Below the pieces are notes generated by a model. The model was not told where the DNA came from, did no database searches, and saw nothing but the letters and a program-made list of their open reading frames with translations. 64,000 nucleotides of DNA, taken from NCBI RefSeq assembly GCF_003226895.2, contig NZ_PNJG02000002.1, positions 62,001-126,000 on the forward strand. The letters run 5' to 3'. This document shows, one piece after another, positions 1 through 9,608 of this stretch (positions within the stretch are counted from its first letter, which is position 1; the number at the start of each line of letters is the position of its first letter). This DNA comes from Kocuria tytonis. Its GTDB lineage: Bacteria > Actinomycetota > Actinomycetes > Actinomycetales > Micrococcaceae. Made by a program: the position numbers and the translations under genes.

Positions 1-377
1 ACCTCCGCGCCCCCGTCCGCCCGGTGGGGGAACCGCGCGTGTTCGTCCCCGCCTACGTGGCCCACGGACTGACCCAGGCCGTGAGCGAAGCCGTGGCCAA
101 CAGCGCCCGCCACTCCGGCAGCGAGATCACCATCGTCTCCATGGAGGGGGACGTGTGCCCGCCCAGCCCGATCAACCCCGAGGGCTTCTACCTGCGGTTC
201 ACCATCCGTGACGACGGCCGGGGCTTCAACTACCACGACGTCCCCAACCGTCGGCTCGGCGTGCGCGTCTCGATCATGGAGAACCTGGACTCGATCGGCG
301 GGCGCGTAGTGCTCGACACCGCCCCGGGACGCGGCACCACCGTGAGCCTGATCTGGCCCGGGGACGTCCGGGTGTGA
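1..377 (+). CDS. Histidine-kinase-type ATPase domain protein, 5' end outside window
   Basis: Only the last 125 or so residues are in the window; the frame is open from base 3 and the start lies to the left. The visible part is a GHKL (HATPase_c) ATP-binding domain. An N-box-like EAVANSARH lies near its start, a G1 box DDGRGF in the middle and a G2-like GRGTTVSLIWP at the very end. Such domains bind ATP in sensor kinases and anti-sigma factors. The end overlaps the next gene by 4 bases (GTGA), so the two are probably translated together. No receiver or helix-turn-helix gene follows, so its partner is not visible here. Whether it is a true kinase cannot be judged without the N-terminal half. 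Confidence 0.8.
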   Translation, partial: LRAPVRPVGEPRVFVPAYVAHGLTQAVSEAVANSARHSGSEITIVSMEGDVCPPSPINPEGFYLRFTIRDDGRGFNYHDVPNRRLGVRVSIMENLDSIGGRVVLDTAPGRGTTVSLIWPGDVRV

Positions 378-1399
378 GCGGGGCAGAGCGGGCGGTCTTC
401 GCCCACCGTTTCATGGGGCTCTTCGTCCTCGCGGCCTTCGCGGCACCCTTCTTCGAAGCTCCGGAGTACCTCGACGCAACGGAGCGCACCCGTGAGATGG
501 CGGTCTCCATGACCGCCTACGTTCTTGCCGGGCTGATCGTGGCGCTCCCCCGGTGGGACGGCCGCCGCTTCCCCGCGGTCCCCACAGCCCTGGTCACCGT
601 GCTGTTCCTGGTGGCGGCGCAGCAGGGGTACGCGACAACCCCGCCCACCCCGGACGCCGGGCAGTCGCCCTGGTTCCACCTGGGTTTCATCGCAATGCTG
701 TTCGCCCTGGGGATGCGGCGCCGCCCGGGCTGGGCCTTCGCCGTCTGGCTGGGAGTGACCGCGCTCTCGGTCCTGCGGTGGCCGGTGGTCAACGGCACGA
801 TCATTCCCGTGGAGACATATCACGTGGTCGGCGTGGCCGTGATGATCACTACCTGGATGGTCGAGCGGCAGTACGACTTCTTCCTCCGCCGCAGTGAGGA
901 AACCCAGCGGATCCTCGACAACGCCCGCGCCCGAGACGAGGCGGAGAAGGACATGCGGCACGCGTCGAGCCGCCGGGTGGACGAGGTCCGGCGGCTCGCG
1001 GGCGGGCTGCTCGAGCAGATCGCCCACGACTCCGCCGAGGTCACCGACTACGACGTGCAGCAGTTCCGGCTCACGGAGGCCCAGCTGCGGGACAGCATCC
1101 GCGGCCGTTCCATCGCCACGCCCCACGTCCTGGAACTCACCCGGGCCGCGCGCGCCCGCGGTGTGGCCGTGGACATCCTCGACGAGCGCGGCAGCACCCC
1201 CTCCCCCGAGGTGCTGCAGTCCACCGCGCAGCAGCTGGCCGAGATCCTCTCCGGGGTGCAGTCGGGGGTGGTCACGGTGCGCGCGCTGCCCCCGGGGGAT
1301 CCCGCGGCGGTGTTCATCGTGTACGACTCGCAGAACCCGGACGACGACCCCGTGGCCGTGGAGATCGCGGACGTCACGGGGGTCGCCTCCGTCTTCTGA
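374..1399 (+). CDS. Polytopic membrane protein with cytoplasmic coiled-coil tail
   Basis: This 341-residue protein starts at a GTG inside the stop of the preceding ATPase gene. About six hydrophobic segments fill residues 8-166. A charged, helix-rich stretch follows (about 167-235) that resembles a kinase dimerisation helix but has no phospho-acceptor histidine motif I can recognise. The last 100 residues resemble a worn ATPase-like fold without N, G1 or G2 boxes. Overlap with the ATPase gene suggests the pair acts as a split or degenerate sensor. I do not recognise the family, and the signal it would sense is unknown. The stop is followed by about 240 bases with no gene. Confidence 0.7.
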   Translation: MSGAERAVFAHRFMGLFVLAAFAAPFFEAPEYLDATERTREMAVSMTAYVLAGLIVALPRWDGRRFPAVPTALVTVLFLVAAQQGYATTPPTPDAGQSPWFHLGFIAMLFALGMRRRPGWAFAVWLGVTALSVLRWPVVNGTIIPVETYHVVGVAVMITTWMVERQYDFFLRRSEETQRILDNARARDEAEKDMRHASSRRVDEVRRLAGGLLEQIAHDSAEVTDYDVQQFRLTEAQLRDSIRGRSIATPHVLELTRAARARGVAVDILDERGSTPSPEVLQSTAQQLAEILSGVQSGVVTVRALPPGDPAAVFIVYDSQNPDDDPVAVEIADVTGVASVF

Positions 1400-1628
1400 G
1401 GTGGCTGCGCCCGCACCGGGGCCCGGAGCGCTCCCCCGCGCGTGCCCGAGACTGCTCGTCGAAGCGCAACGCGAGCGCGGCGGCACCGGCGCTTCCCGCG
1501 CGTGCTCATGAGTGCACGACGACCTCCCACCGCGGCGAGCGAACTGCACAGCTCACGCCGAACGACAGGGGCCGTGGATCTCGTCCCCGGGTGCGCACGG
1601 TGGCCGTTCCCCCGAGGTGCGACCGTTC

Positions 1629-1634
1629 TAGCGT
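1629..1634 (+). promoter_or_regulatory. -10 box of tag-like gene, leaderless start
   Basis: TAGCGT fits the actinobacterial TANNNT -10 pattern and ends exactly 6 bases before the ATG at 1641. Transcription would then begin at or next to the start codon. There is no Shine-Dalgarno sequence in between, which supports a leaderless mRNA. No convincing -35 hexamer is visible. Confidence 0.5.
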
Positions 1635-1640
1635 GCCCGT

Positions 1641-2318
1641 ATGACGACGACCCCACCCGTGCGCGACGCCGCGCCGCCGACCGCTGCCGAGCAACCCGTC
1701 CCCGAAGCGCAGAGGACCACCCCGCGCGACGCCTTCCGCGCCGTCCACTGCGGTGACGGACTCGTCAGGTGTCCCTGGGCCCTCGGCTCGGCAGGCGCCC
1801 TGGCGGATCACGACACGGACTGGGGGACACCTCCCGCCGACGCCCACGAGCACTTCGCGGCCCTCACGCTGGAACTCGTGGACTCGGGACTGGCGCGGTG
1901 GTCCCAGTCCGCCCGCCACGGATCCTGGTACCTCCACATGGCCGAGCTGCGCCCGGAACGGCTGGCCCTGTTCGACGACGACGACGTCGAGGACCTGCTG
2001 GTCAATGCCGAGCTGATCCGCAACCGGGCCAAGATCGAGGCCGTGATCCACAATGCACGGGTCTGCCGGCAGTGGGACGTGCCGCAGTGGCTCCGCGTGT
2101 TCGAGGAGGCCGAGGTACCACCCACGGCGGAGCCGCCGGGCAACGCCCTGGACCTGCCGGACAGCACCGCGGCGTCCCGCAGGCTGTCGCAGGTGCTGAG
2201 GTCCCGGGGCATCGTGCTCGTGGGGCCCGTGAGCGCGCAGCGGTGGCTGCAGCGTATCGGCCGAGCCCCCGGGCACGTGGCCGGATGCCATCGCCTCCCC
2301 GCCGCAGCCCCCGCCTGA
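1641..2318 (+). CDS. tag: Divergent DNA-3-methyladenine glycosylase I (Tag family)
   Basis: The 225-residue protein matches the Tag fold along its length. RCPW, then HDTDWG, then a TLELVDSGL helix, then IRNRAKIEAVIHNAR and GHVAGC follow the E. coli Tag order. All four expected zinc ligands are present (Cys in RCPW, His in HD, His and Cys in GHVAGC), as is the glutamate equivalent to Glu38. The conserved tryptophan after that helix is shifted: the sequence reads GLARW where GLSW is usual, and NEWG is TDWG. Tag enzymes remove 3-methyladenine from alkylated DNA. The altered pocket may change activity or specificity. The first 38 residues are a low-complexity extension. Confidence 0.75.
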   Translation: MTTTPPVRDAAPPTAAEQPVPEAQRTTPRDAFRAVHCGDGLVRCPWALGSAGALADHDTDWGTPPADAHEHFAALTLELVDSGLARWSQSARHGSWYLHMAELRPERLALFDDDDVEDLLVNAELIRNRAKIEAVIHNARVCRQWDVPQWLRVFEEAEVPPTAEPPGNALDLPDSTAASRRLSQVLRSRGIVLVGPVSAQRWLQRIGRAPGHVAGCHRLPAAAPA

Positions 2319-2395
2319 GCAGCCGGCCCGCCGAATGTGGGACTCCGTTCGAGCAGGTGCCGCGGGCCGGCCTGTCGGCGGGGGCGGCCCCCGGA

Positions 2396-3952
2396 TCACT
2401 CCAGCAGCAGCGCCGGCTCCTCCAGGATGCGGGCCACGTCCGCCATGAAGTGGGCGGCGAGCTCACCGTCCACCACGCGGTGGTCGAACGAGCCGGCCAG
2501 GGTGGTGATCCAGCGGGGCACCACCTCACCGGCCACGACCCATGGTTTCTGCTTGACGTTGCCGAACGCCACGATGGCCGACTCACCCGGGTTGATGATG
2601 GGTGTCCCGAAGTCCGCCCCCAGCACGCCGATGTTGGTGATGGACAGGGTGCCGCCCTGCATGTCCGCCGGCTGCGTGCGCCCCGCGCGAGCCGTCTGCG
2701 TCAGCTCCTGCAGCGCCTCGGCCAGCTCGCGCAGGCCGAGGTCCTGGGCGTCCTTGATGTTGGGCACCAGCAGACCCCTGGGTGTCGCGGCGGCGATGCC
2801 CAGGTTCATGAAGTGCTTGACGATGATCTCGGAGTCCGTCCACGTGGCGTTGACCTGCGGGTTGCGCTGCGCGGCCCAGATCACCGCCTTGGCCACGATC
2901 AGCAGGGGCGAGATCTTCACGCCCTCCATGGACGGGGACTTCTTCAACCGCTGGACGAACTCCATGGTCCGGGTGGCATCCACCTCCACGAATATCGAGA
3001 CGTGTGGTGCGGTGAAGGCGGACCTCACCATGTTCTGCGCCGTGGCCTTGCGGACACCCTTCACACGTAACCGCTCCACGCGCTCGTCCGCCGGGCGGCC
3101 CGCAGAGGACGACGCCGTGGCCGTGCCTCCGCTGCCCCCTCCCAGGCGCTCGGCGTGCGCGAGCAGATCGCGCTTGGTGACCTGACCGCCGTCGCCCGTG
3201 GCACGCACGTCCGCGAGGTCGATGCCCAGTTCCCTGGCGGCCTTGCGCACCGGGGGCTTGGCCAGGCCCGGGCGCCGGGGAACGGCGTCGACCGCGGGCT
3301 GCTCCGTCACGGTGTCCTCGAGGGAGCGCAGCAGAGTGCCCCCGCGTTCCCGGATCTTCCCCGCCCGCTCCGCGAGATCGGCGGCGGCACCGCCCAGACC
3401 CGTCCTGGACAGCCGTCCGGCCAGGCCCTGCCGGCGCGGAGGTGTGTCGTGGGACGGCTCGTCCGCCTCGCCGTCCGGGCCCTCCAGGCCCTGGGGCGTG
3501 TCCGCGTCCGTGCGCATCCCCACGCGGGAGCGGCGCCGACGTCGCACGGGGTCCGCCTTCGGGCCGGAACCCACGAGGGCCTTGCCCTGGGACGAATCGG
3601 CCCCCTCGCCGGACCCCGCGGCACCGCTCTCCCCGGCCTCGGGCTCACCTGTGAGCCCGTTCTCCGGCACGGACCCGGCATAGCCCGGAACGGTGGCGTC
3701 GGGCGGAGCGTCACTGCCCGAGCCGACGGTGATGATGGGGGTGCCCACGTCCACGGTGTCGCCCTCGGCCACCATGATCTCCTGGACCGTTCCCTCGAAC
3801 GGGGACGGCAGCTCCACCACGGACTTCGCGGTCTCGATCTCCACGAGCACCTGGTTGACGGTTACGGTGTCCCCGACGGACACCTTCCAAGCCAGGATGT
3901 CGGCCTCGGTCAGTCCTTCGCCCACATCGGGCAGTGTGAAAACCTGTGACAT
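2396..3952 (-). CDS. bkdC: 2-oxoacid dehydrogenase E2 (dihydrolipoamide acyltransferase)
   Basis: This 518-residue E2 subunit moves acyl groups from lipoyl-lysine to CoA. Residues 1-80 form a single lipoyl domain with the modified lysine at Lys43 in ETAKSV. A long charged linker follows, then a peripheral-subunit binding domain ([18 protein letters not shown]) and a catalytic domain ending with DHRVVDG. The ATG at 3952 is chosen because AGGAGGG lies 8 bases upstream and the protein then begins at the canonical lipoyl-domain edge; the frame stays open further upstream. It is the third gene of an operon with E1 alpha and E1 beta, 58 bases after E1 beta. The alpha/beta E1 arrangement suggests branched-chain 2-oxoacids rather than pyruvate, but substrate is not proven. 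Confidence 0.93.
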   Translation of the reverse strand: MSQVFTLPDVGEGLTEADILAWKVSVGDTVTVNQVLVEIETAKSVVELPSPFEGTVQEIMVAEGDTVDVGTPIITVGSGSDAPPDATVPGYAGSVPENGLTGEPEAGESGAAGSGEGADSSQGKALVGSGPKADPVRRRRRSRVGMRTDADTPQGLEGPDGEADEPSHDTPPRRQGLAGRLSRTGLGGAAADLAERAGKIRERGGTLLRSLEDTVTEQPAVDAVPRRPGLAKPPVRKAARELGIDLADVRATGDGGQVTKRDLLAHAERLGGGSGGTATASSSAGRPADERVERLRVKGVRKATAQNMVRSAFTAPHVSIFVEVDATRTMEFVQRLKKSPSMEGVKISPLLIVAKAVIWAAQRNPQVNATWTDSEIIVKHFMNLGIAAATPRGLLVPNIKDAQDLGLRELAEALQELTQTARAGRTQPADMQGGTLSITNIGVLGADFGTPIINPGESAIVAFGNVKQKPWVVAGEVVPRWITTLAGSFDHRVVDGELAAHFMADVARILEEPALLLE

Positions 3953-4010
3953 CAGTTCTCCCTCCTGGGGAGCCGCCTCCGCACACGAAGACAGCGACGG
4001 TGTGAGTGCT

Positions 4011-4985
4011 CTAGTAGGCGAAGGAACGGTCGAGCGCCTCGAGCACTCTGTCCAGATCCGGGATGTAGTGGTCCTCCACGGCGGCGGGAGGGTACGGCAG
4101 GTGGTAGGCGCCCACGCGCAGCACGGGAGCCTCGAGCGAGTAGAACGCCCGCTCGGTGACCCGCGCCGCGATCTCACCCCCCAGACCGCCGAAAGTGGGG
4201 GCTTCGTGGGCGATCACCAGGCGACCGGTCCTGCGCACTGACGCGGTGACCGTGTCGAAGTCGATGGGCGAGAGGCTGCGCAGGTCGATGACCTCCACGC
4301 TGCGCCCGTCCTCCTCCGCAGCCTTGGCCGCGGCGAGTGCCACGGGGACCATGGGGCCCCACGCCACCACGGTCGCGTCCGTGCCCTCGTGGATCACGGC
4401 CGCGGCGAAGGGATCACCGGGAGAGTTCTCCTCGTCCACCTCACCCTTGAGCCAGTAGCGCCGTTTGGGTTCGAAGATGATGACGGGATCGTCGCACGCA
4501 ATGGCCTGCTGCTCCATCCAGTAGGCGTCCTGCGCGTTCGAGGGTGTCAGGATGCGCAGCCCGGCGGTGTGGGCGAACAGTGCCTCGGGGGACTCCGAGT
4601 GGTGCTCCACCGATCCGATCACGCCGCCGTAGGGGATGCGGATGGTCATGGGCACCGAGAGCCTGCCCTCGGTGCGCGCCCGGAGCTTGGCCACCTGCGT
4701 GGTGATCTGGTTGAACGCCGGGAAGGTGAACCCGTCGAACTGGATCTCGCACACGGGCCGGTAGCCGCGGACCGCGAGGCCCACCGCTGTGCCCACGATG
4801 CCCGCTTCCCCGAGCGGCGTGTCCAGGACGCGGTGCGCGCCGAAGCGGGCCTTGAGGCCCTCGGTGACGCGGTACACGCCCCCCAGGGATCCGATGTCCT
4901 CGCCGAGGAGCATGACCTTGGGGTTCTCCTCCATGGCCCGGGCGAGCCCGGCGGTGATGGCTTTGGCTACGGTCAGCTTGCTCAC
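4011..4985 (-). CDS. bkdB: 2-oxoacid dehydrogenase E1 beta subunit
   Basis: This 324-residue protein is a full-length thiamine-diphosphate-dependent E1 beta subunit. It contains the family's LGEDIG near residue 28, [10 protein letters not shown], and the [12 protein letters not shown] stretch that contributes to the cofactor pocket. It pairs with E1 alpha to decarboxylate a 2-oxoacid and load the acyl group on the E2 lipoyl arm. Translation starts at a GTG that overlaps the E1 alpha stop by 4 bases, so the two subunits are coupled in equal amounts. The nearest known arrangement is the BkdA-BkdB-BkdC operon of mycobacteria. Confidence 0.93.
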   Translation of the reverse strand: MSKLTVAKAITAGLARAMEENPKVMLLGEDIGSLGGVYRVTEGLKARFGAHRVLDTPLGEAGIVGTAVGLAVRGYRPVCEIQFDGFTFPAFNQITTQVAKLRARTEGRLSVPMTIRIPYGGVIGSVEHHSESPEALFAHTAGLRILTPSNAQDAYWMEQQAIACDDPVIIFEPKRRYWLKGEVDEENSPGDPFAAAVIHEGTDATVVAWGPMVPVALAAAKAAEEDGRSVEVIDLRSLSPIDFDTVTASVRRTGRLVIAHEAPTFGGLGGEIAARVTERAFYSLEAPVLRVGAYHLPYPPAAVEDHYIPDLDRVLEALDRSFAY

Positions 4986-6163
4986 GCGCCGACTCCTTCC
5001 GAGTCAGAATCCTGCGAATCGTCCTGGGCGACGAAGCCTGCCTGGTAGTCCAGGTACTCCGCACGCTCGGCGGCCACGAGCGAGTGCGGCTCGGCGTACA
5101 CGCCGTCGAAGCGGTCCACGAACTCGGGGGGCGACATGGCGAGGACATCCGCGCGCATCTGGCGGGCCACGGCGTCGTTCTCCGCGGCGACGGTGTCGAA
5201 GAACGCCTGGTCCACGCAGTGCACGGTGCGCAGGTGGACCCGTAGCCGCTCGATGGGATCGAGGTGACCCCACTGGTCCTCCTCCTCCCGTTCGCGGTAC
5301 TTGGTGGGATCGTCCGCGGTGGTGTGGGCGCCCATGCGGTAAGTCTCCGCCTCGATCAGCACCGGGCCCTCGCCCCGGCGCAGCTTCTCCAGTGCGTAGC
5401 GCGTGGCCGCGACCACCCCGAGGATGTCGTTGCCGTCCACCCGCAGTCCCTCGAAGCCGTAGCCGGCGGCTCGCGTGGCCAGCGGCACGCGCGACTGCGT
5501 GGCGAACGGGACGGAGATGGCCCACTGGTTGTTCTGGATGAAGAACAGTACGGGAGCGTCGTAGGACGCCGCGAAGACCATGGCCTCGTGGACCTCGCCC
5601 TCGGTGCTGGCGCCGTCGCCGAAGTACGCGATGACCGCCTCGGGATCGCCGTCCAGCGGGGAGCCGGAGTCCTCGGCGGCCTTGCGGTCGAGGGACGCGC
5701 CCATGGCGTAGCCCACCGCGTGCAGCGTCTGCGAGCCGAGCACCACCGTGTAGGGGTTGAGGTTGTACTGCTCCGGATCCCACCCGCCCGCGCTCAGGCC
5801 CCGGAAGTAGCGCATGAGCTCAGCGGGGGGAACGCCCCGCTCGAAGGCCACCGCGTGCTCACGGTAGGACGGGTAGATCCGGTCGGAGGGGTGGGTGGGC
5901 CACACGGAGCCCACCTGCGCGGCCTCCTGACCCCGGAGGGGGACCCACAGCACCAGCTGGCCCTGCCGCTGCAGGGAGGTGCCCTCCTCGTCCACGCGGC
6001 GCGCGAGGGTCATGGAGCGGTACAGGTGCTGCAGCTCCTCGACCGTGATGTCCGCGGCGTAGGGGGACAGCAGCGGGTCCTCGGCGACGACGCCCTGCTC
6101 GTCCAGGAGTTGATGGCGGGTCAGCGTGCTGGGCACGGCTCCCGCGTGACTTCGTGATTCCAT
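4982..6163 (-). CDS. bkdA: 2-oxoacid dehydrogenase E1 alpha subunit
   Basis: First gene of the dehydrogenase operon, 393 residues from the ATG at 6163. The thiamine-diphosphate motif GDG...NN is clear: GDGASTEGEVHEAM, with NNQW about 25 residues later. The phosphorylation-loop-like stretch YRMGAHTTADDPTKY follows. The product heterodimerises with E1 beta and decarboxylates 2-oxoacids. An in-frame ATG at 6193 has no ribosome site, whereas AAGGA lies about 12 bases before 6163, so the shorter form is preferred. The operon reads towards E2; an aminotransferase gene lies just upstream, which would fit amino-acid catabolism supplying the 2-oxoacid. Confidence 0.92.
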   Translation of the reverse strand: MESRSHAGAVPSTLTRHQLLDEQGVVAEDPLLSPYAADITVEELQHLYRSMTLARRVDEEGTSLQRQGQLVLWVPLRGQEAAQVGSVWPTHPSDRIYPSYREHAVAFERGVPPAELMRYFRGLSAGGWDPEQYNLNPYTVVLGSQTLHAVGYAMGASLDRKAAEDSGSPLDGDPEAVIAYFGDGASTEGEVHEAMVFAASYDAPVLFFIQNNQWAISVPFATQSRVPLATRAAGYGFEGLRVDGNDILGVVAATRYALEKLRRGEGPVLIEAETYRMGAHTTADDPTKYREREEEDQWGHLDPIERLRVHLRTVHCVDQAFFDTVAAENDAVARQMRADVLAMSPPEFVDRFDGVYAEPHSLVAAERAEYLDYQAGFVAQDDSQDSDSEGVGA

Positions 6164-6259
6164 GGTCGATCTCGGTCCTTCCACTGACTTCATGACCGGA
6201 GGATCGCCCCGGTCATGTCGAGCCTTGCGAACGAAGAGTTCTCGGTGCGCGTCTTGCGC

Positions 6260-7429
6260 TCAGCCCTGCCGGGTCATCGGCATGGTGCTGGGGTGCGGGA
6301 AGGTCGCGCAGAGTTCCAGGAATCGGGAGTTCGCCTCGGGTTCACCGAAGCTAACACGGACTCCTTCGGAAGTGAAACACCTCACAGACAGGGCGTGCTC
6401 GTCGCACAGCCGCGCGAACGCCTCACTGCGCTCACCCAGTGGCAGCCACACGAAGTTCGCCTGGGTCTCGGGGTGCTGCCACCCCAGTTCGTGCAGCCCG
6501 CGCAGCACCCGGACCCGTTCGTCCACCACGCGCTGCACCCGCTCCGCCACCTGCTCGATGTTCTCGACGGACGCCACGGCAGCCCGCTGGGCGACCTCCG
6601 TGACCGCGAAGGCCGGGGCGCTCTGGCGCAGGTACCGGGTGACGTCCTGCTGGGCCACGGTGTAGCCCACCCGCAGACCCGCGAGCCCGTGGGCCTTGGA
6701 GAACGTCCGCAGGGAGACCACGTTCGGGAAGTCCCGGTACAGCTCGAGGCCGTCGACGAGGCCCTCGGTGCGCTGGAACTCCCAGTACGCCTCGTCCACC
6801 ACGACCACCACGTCCGAGGGAACCCTGGCCAGGAAGGCGCGGACGGCGTCGTCGCGCAGGCTGGGGCCCGTGGGGTTGTTGGGGGTGCACAGCAGGATCA
6901 CCCGCGTGCGCTCCGTGACGGCTGCCGCCATGGCGTCCAGGTCGTGGGACCCGTCCGGCAGGTTGGGCACGTGGACGCTGAGCGCCCCGGCCAGACCCAC
7001 CGAGATGGGGTAGGCCTCGAAGGACCGCCACGAGTACACGACCTCGTCGGGACGGCCGTCCGCACCGGTGCCCGCGAACGCGGCCAGGAGCTGGTTCAGT
7101 GCCCCCAGGCTGCCGGCGCCGGCCACGACGTCCTCGGCAGGGACCCCGAGGTGTCCCGAGAGGGCCTCGCGCAGGGCCGTGGCAGCGGGGTCCGGGTAGC
7201 GGTGGTAGCCGTCGAAGGACGCGAGGGCTTCCCGCACGGCGGGCACCGCGCCGAAGGGGTTCTCGTTGGACGCCAGTTTGTAGGCCACCAGGCCGGGGAT
7301 CTCGGAAGCGGGTTTGCCGGCCGCGTAGACGGGGAGCGCGGCGAGCGCCGCGCGCGGCGTGACGCGCCTGACCTCCCGCGGGTGCTGCGGTGGTTCCGGG
7401 GATGGCGTGGGGGTATCCATGCTCGTCAT
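6260..7429 (-). CDS. HisC-like class I/II aminotransferase
   Basis: A PLP-dependent aminotransferase of the HisC/aromatic type, about 389 residues. Landmarks are LASNENPFG near the start, CTPNNPTG, VVVDEAYWEF with the PLP-contacting Asp and Tyr, and FSKAHGLAGLRVGY, where the lysine binds PLP. It would exchange an amino group between glutamate/2-oxoglutarate and histidinol phosphate or an aromatic 2-oxoacid. It sits just upstream of the 2-oxoacid dehydrogenase genes and away from any his operon, which favours an aromatic or branched-chain role (as in corynebacterial Pat) over histidine synthesis. ATGs at 7429 and 7420 are both possible starts; neither has a strong ribosome site. Confidence 0.88.
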   Translation of the reverse strand: MTSMDTPTPSPEPPQHPREVRRVTPRAALAALPVYAAGKPASEIPGLVAYKLASNENPFGAVPAVREALASFDGYHRYPDPAATALREALSGHLGVPAEDVVAGAGSLGALNQLLAAFAGTGADGRPDEVVYSWRSFEAYPISVGLAGALSVHVPNLPDGSHDLDAMAAAVTERTRVILLCTPNNPTGPSLRDDAVRAFLARVPSDVVVVVDEAYWEFQRTEGLVDGLELYRDFPNVVSLRTFSKAHGLAGLRVGYTVAQQDVTRYLRQSAPAFAVTEVAQRAAVASVENIEQVAERVQRVVDERVRVLRGLHELGWQHPETQANFVWLPLGERSEAFARLCDEHALSVRCFTSEGVRVSFGEPEANSRFLELCATFPHPSTMPMTRQG

Positions 7430-7496
7430 GCTAACGCGGGGGCCTGTGCGGGTGGGCGGGCCCGAACGGCACCGCGCGGTCACCGCGGCGGGCGGA

Positions 7497-9608
7497 TCAG
7501 TGCTCCTCCCTGCCCTCGTAGACATAGCTCTCCGTGCGCACCCCCGAACCGTGCGGGATCACGTCGGCCAACCGCCGTTCGTGGGCCTCCACCGCCGGGT
7601 GGTGGGCGGCGGAGATCCCCTGGGCGCCCACGGTGTACACGTACATGTCGTGCGCCGCGACCCCGGTCCGCCCGCCCGCCCAGTCCAGCGCCCCCTCGTA
7701 CGGCGTGTTCACCCGGACCGTGGAGCGGTGGCCGGAGTCCGGGTTGGGCACCCCGTCCAGGGTGGGGACCACGTCGTCCACGTGCTCCACCGCCATCACG
7801 GAGGTGCCCTCGGGGATCGCGAAGTCCCCGACCGGCGCCCCGAAAGTGGTCACCGCCGCCACGTCGTAGCGCGCCCGGAACTCGTGGTTCGCCGCGAGCC
7901 CGGCGGCGTCGATCCCGCCCAGGCTGTGCCCGGTGAGCACCACGGTGTCCCCGGGGCGGATGCCCGCGTCCTGCAGCGCCTGGACGGCCATGCGCTGGGC
8001 CTGCGGCAGCTCGGTGAGAGCGGCACCGGGAGACGCCGTCATCCCGTGCCCGATGCCCTTGAGGTCGTGCACGCCGGAGCCGTCCACCCACTTCTCGGTT
8101 CCGGTGAGCACCACGGAGTACGCCGCCCGGCCGTCCGCGCCCGTGGCCTTCTGCACCAGCACGGTGCTGTTCTCCACGGGTTCACCGTCCCCGCCCGTTC
8201 CCGAGACGATGTTCTTGGCGTCCTTGAGCGCCGCGGCCGTGCCCGCCACCGTGACGGGAACCGCGCCGGTGTACTGCACACCGGCCGGCAGCGGCCGCTG
8301 CGTCAGGGGCGTCATGTGGTGTTCGCCCGCGGTGCGCGGGGTGACACCCGTGAAGACCTCCCGGCGTGCGGGATGCAGTGCCCGCGGGGCCACGAGCGGG
8401 CGGAGGAGCCCCTCGAGCTTCTTCCCCGGCTGCTCGGCGGCGCTCAGCCGCCGCCCGGAGCGGTACAGCGCACAGACCCCCGCCGTGGCAGGGGATGCCA
8501 GCATCATGGCCGCCACCGCGGGCTCCAGCGCGGACACCGTGGCGGGGTCCGCGTTGGATCCCGCTCCGGCCGCGCCGCCGCGCTCCGCCGGCCGGCCGGC
8601 CGCGGTGAGCAGGTTCACCGCGAACCCCCTCAGGTACTGACCGAGTGTCATGGCCCCGGCGGCCGACGTCGCCGCGGCGCCTCCCGCGTCCGCACCGGTC
8701 CCCGGGGTCCGTCCTGCGGCGTCGGACCGCCGTTCCCCACCCGTCCGCGGGCCGCCCACCGCCGGACCGGCCGCGCCCGAGGCACCCGGGTGCGCACCGA
8801 CGGGTCCCGGGACCGGGACCTGCAGCAGCCCGTCCAGGAGGTCGTCGAGCCCGGGGCCGCGGATCACGGCGTCGCTGCCGTGGGGGCCGCCGCCCCGGAC
8901 GATCAGCCCCAAGGCCGAGAGCCGCACCCGTTCCCGGAACGCCTCCGGGGAGTCGATGTCGGCGCGCGTGAGGGCCACCTCGATGTCCTCAGCGGTGCGC
9001 GTGAGCTCCCGCACGAAGGAGCGGTTCACGTTCCCCAGAGGGGTGTTCAGCACCGCGTCCGTGAACGAGCCCGTGAGCGCCCACTCGGTCACCTCGTACC
9101 GCCGGCGGACCCACAGCAGCCGGGTGGCAGTCAGGGCGACGTCCGCCGCGCGCTCGAGCAGGCCCGCCACAAGGGTCTCCGACAGTGCGGCCGCGTCCCC
9201 GAGCAGGGGTGCGCCGGTGAGTGCCCAGAGCTCCAGCTCCGCGGCGATCGGCATCAGGCCGGACGCGGTGTCACCGAGGTCGCAGGCCGCACGGGCGAGG
9301 TCCCCGGAGGTGGCCTGCAACGCGTCCCCGTCGAACGTGACATGCCCCCCGGCGGCTCCGCGACCCGCACCGCCCTGGACCGTCATGCTCTGCCGGGCGG
9401 CTTCGGCGGCGCCCGCCACCTCCGCCACGGAGGTGAAGCCCTCCGCCGCGGGTCGCTGCTGCGCCGCTGCGCCGAACAGCTCCGCCTGCAGGTTCTCCGC
9501 CGGGCCGTGGACCTCCGTGACCCCGGTGCCCATGGCCGGGCGCGGCGCGTGCCCGGTGGCCGGAGTGGGGTCGTGGACGGCGCGGACGCCGGCGCCCACG
9601 GCGACCAT
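7497..9608 (-). CDS. Large protein with C-terminal lipase-like alpha/beta hydrolase domain
   Basis: 703 residues. The N-terminal 350 are helix-rich and alanine-rich, with a TFDGDALQATSGDLARAA stretch typical of WXG/ESX-type substrates, and a Gly/Ala/Pro linker lies at about 275-325. The C-terminal third is an alpha/beta hydrolase with a nucleophile elbow GHSLGG (Ser562). Acid HVDDVVP and histidine AAHDMY candidates follow in class 3 lipase order. There is no signal peptide. The ATG shares one base with the stop of the upstream WXG100-like gene (TGATG), so the two are translationally coupled. Secretion of the pair by a type VII system is an inference; no ESX machinery is encoded in this window. 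Confidence 0.75.
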   Translation of the reverse strand: MVAVGAGVRAVHDPTPATGHAPRPAMGTGVTEVHGPAENLQAELFGAAAQQRPAAEGFTSVAEVAGAAEAARQSMTVQGGAGRGAAGGHVTFDGDALQATSGDLARAACDLGDTASGLMPIAAELELWALTGAPLLGDAAALSETLVAGLLERAADVALTATRLLWVRRRYEVTEWALTGSFTDAVLNTPLGNVNRSFVRELTRTAEDIEVALTRADIDSPEAFRERVRLSALGLIVRGGGPHGSDAVIRGPGLDDLLDGLLQVPVPGPVGAHPGASGAAGPAVGGPRTGGERRSDAAGRTPGTGADAGGAAATSAAGAMTLGQYLRGFAVNLLTAAGRPAERGGAAGAGSNADPATVSALEPAVAAMMLASPATAGVCALYRSGRRLSAAEQPGKKLEGLLRPLVAPRALHPARREVFTGVTPRTAGEHHMTPLTQRPLPAGVQYTGAVPVTVAGTAAALKDAKNIVSGTGGDGEPVENSTVLVQKATGADGRAAYSVVLTGTEKWVDGSGVHDLKGIGHGMTASPGAALTELPQAQRMAVQALQDAGIRPGDTVVLTGHSLGGIDAAGLAANHEFRARYDVAAVTTFGAPVGDFAIPEGTSVMAVEHVDDVVPTLDGVPNPDSGHRSTVRVNTPYEGALDWAGGRTGVAAHDMYVYTVGAQGISAAHHPAVEAHERRLADVIPHGSGVRTESYVYEGREEH

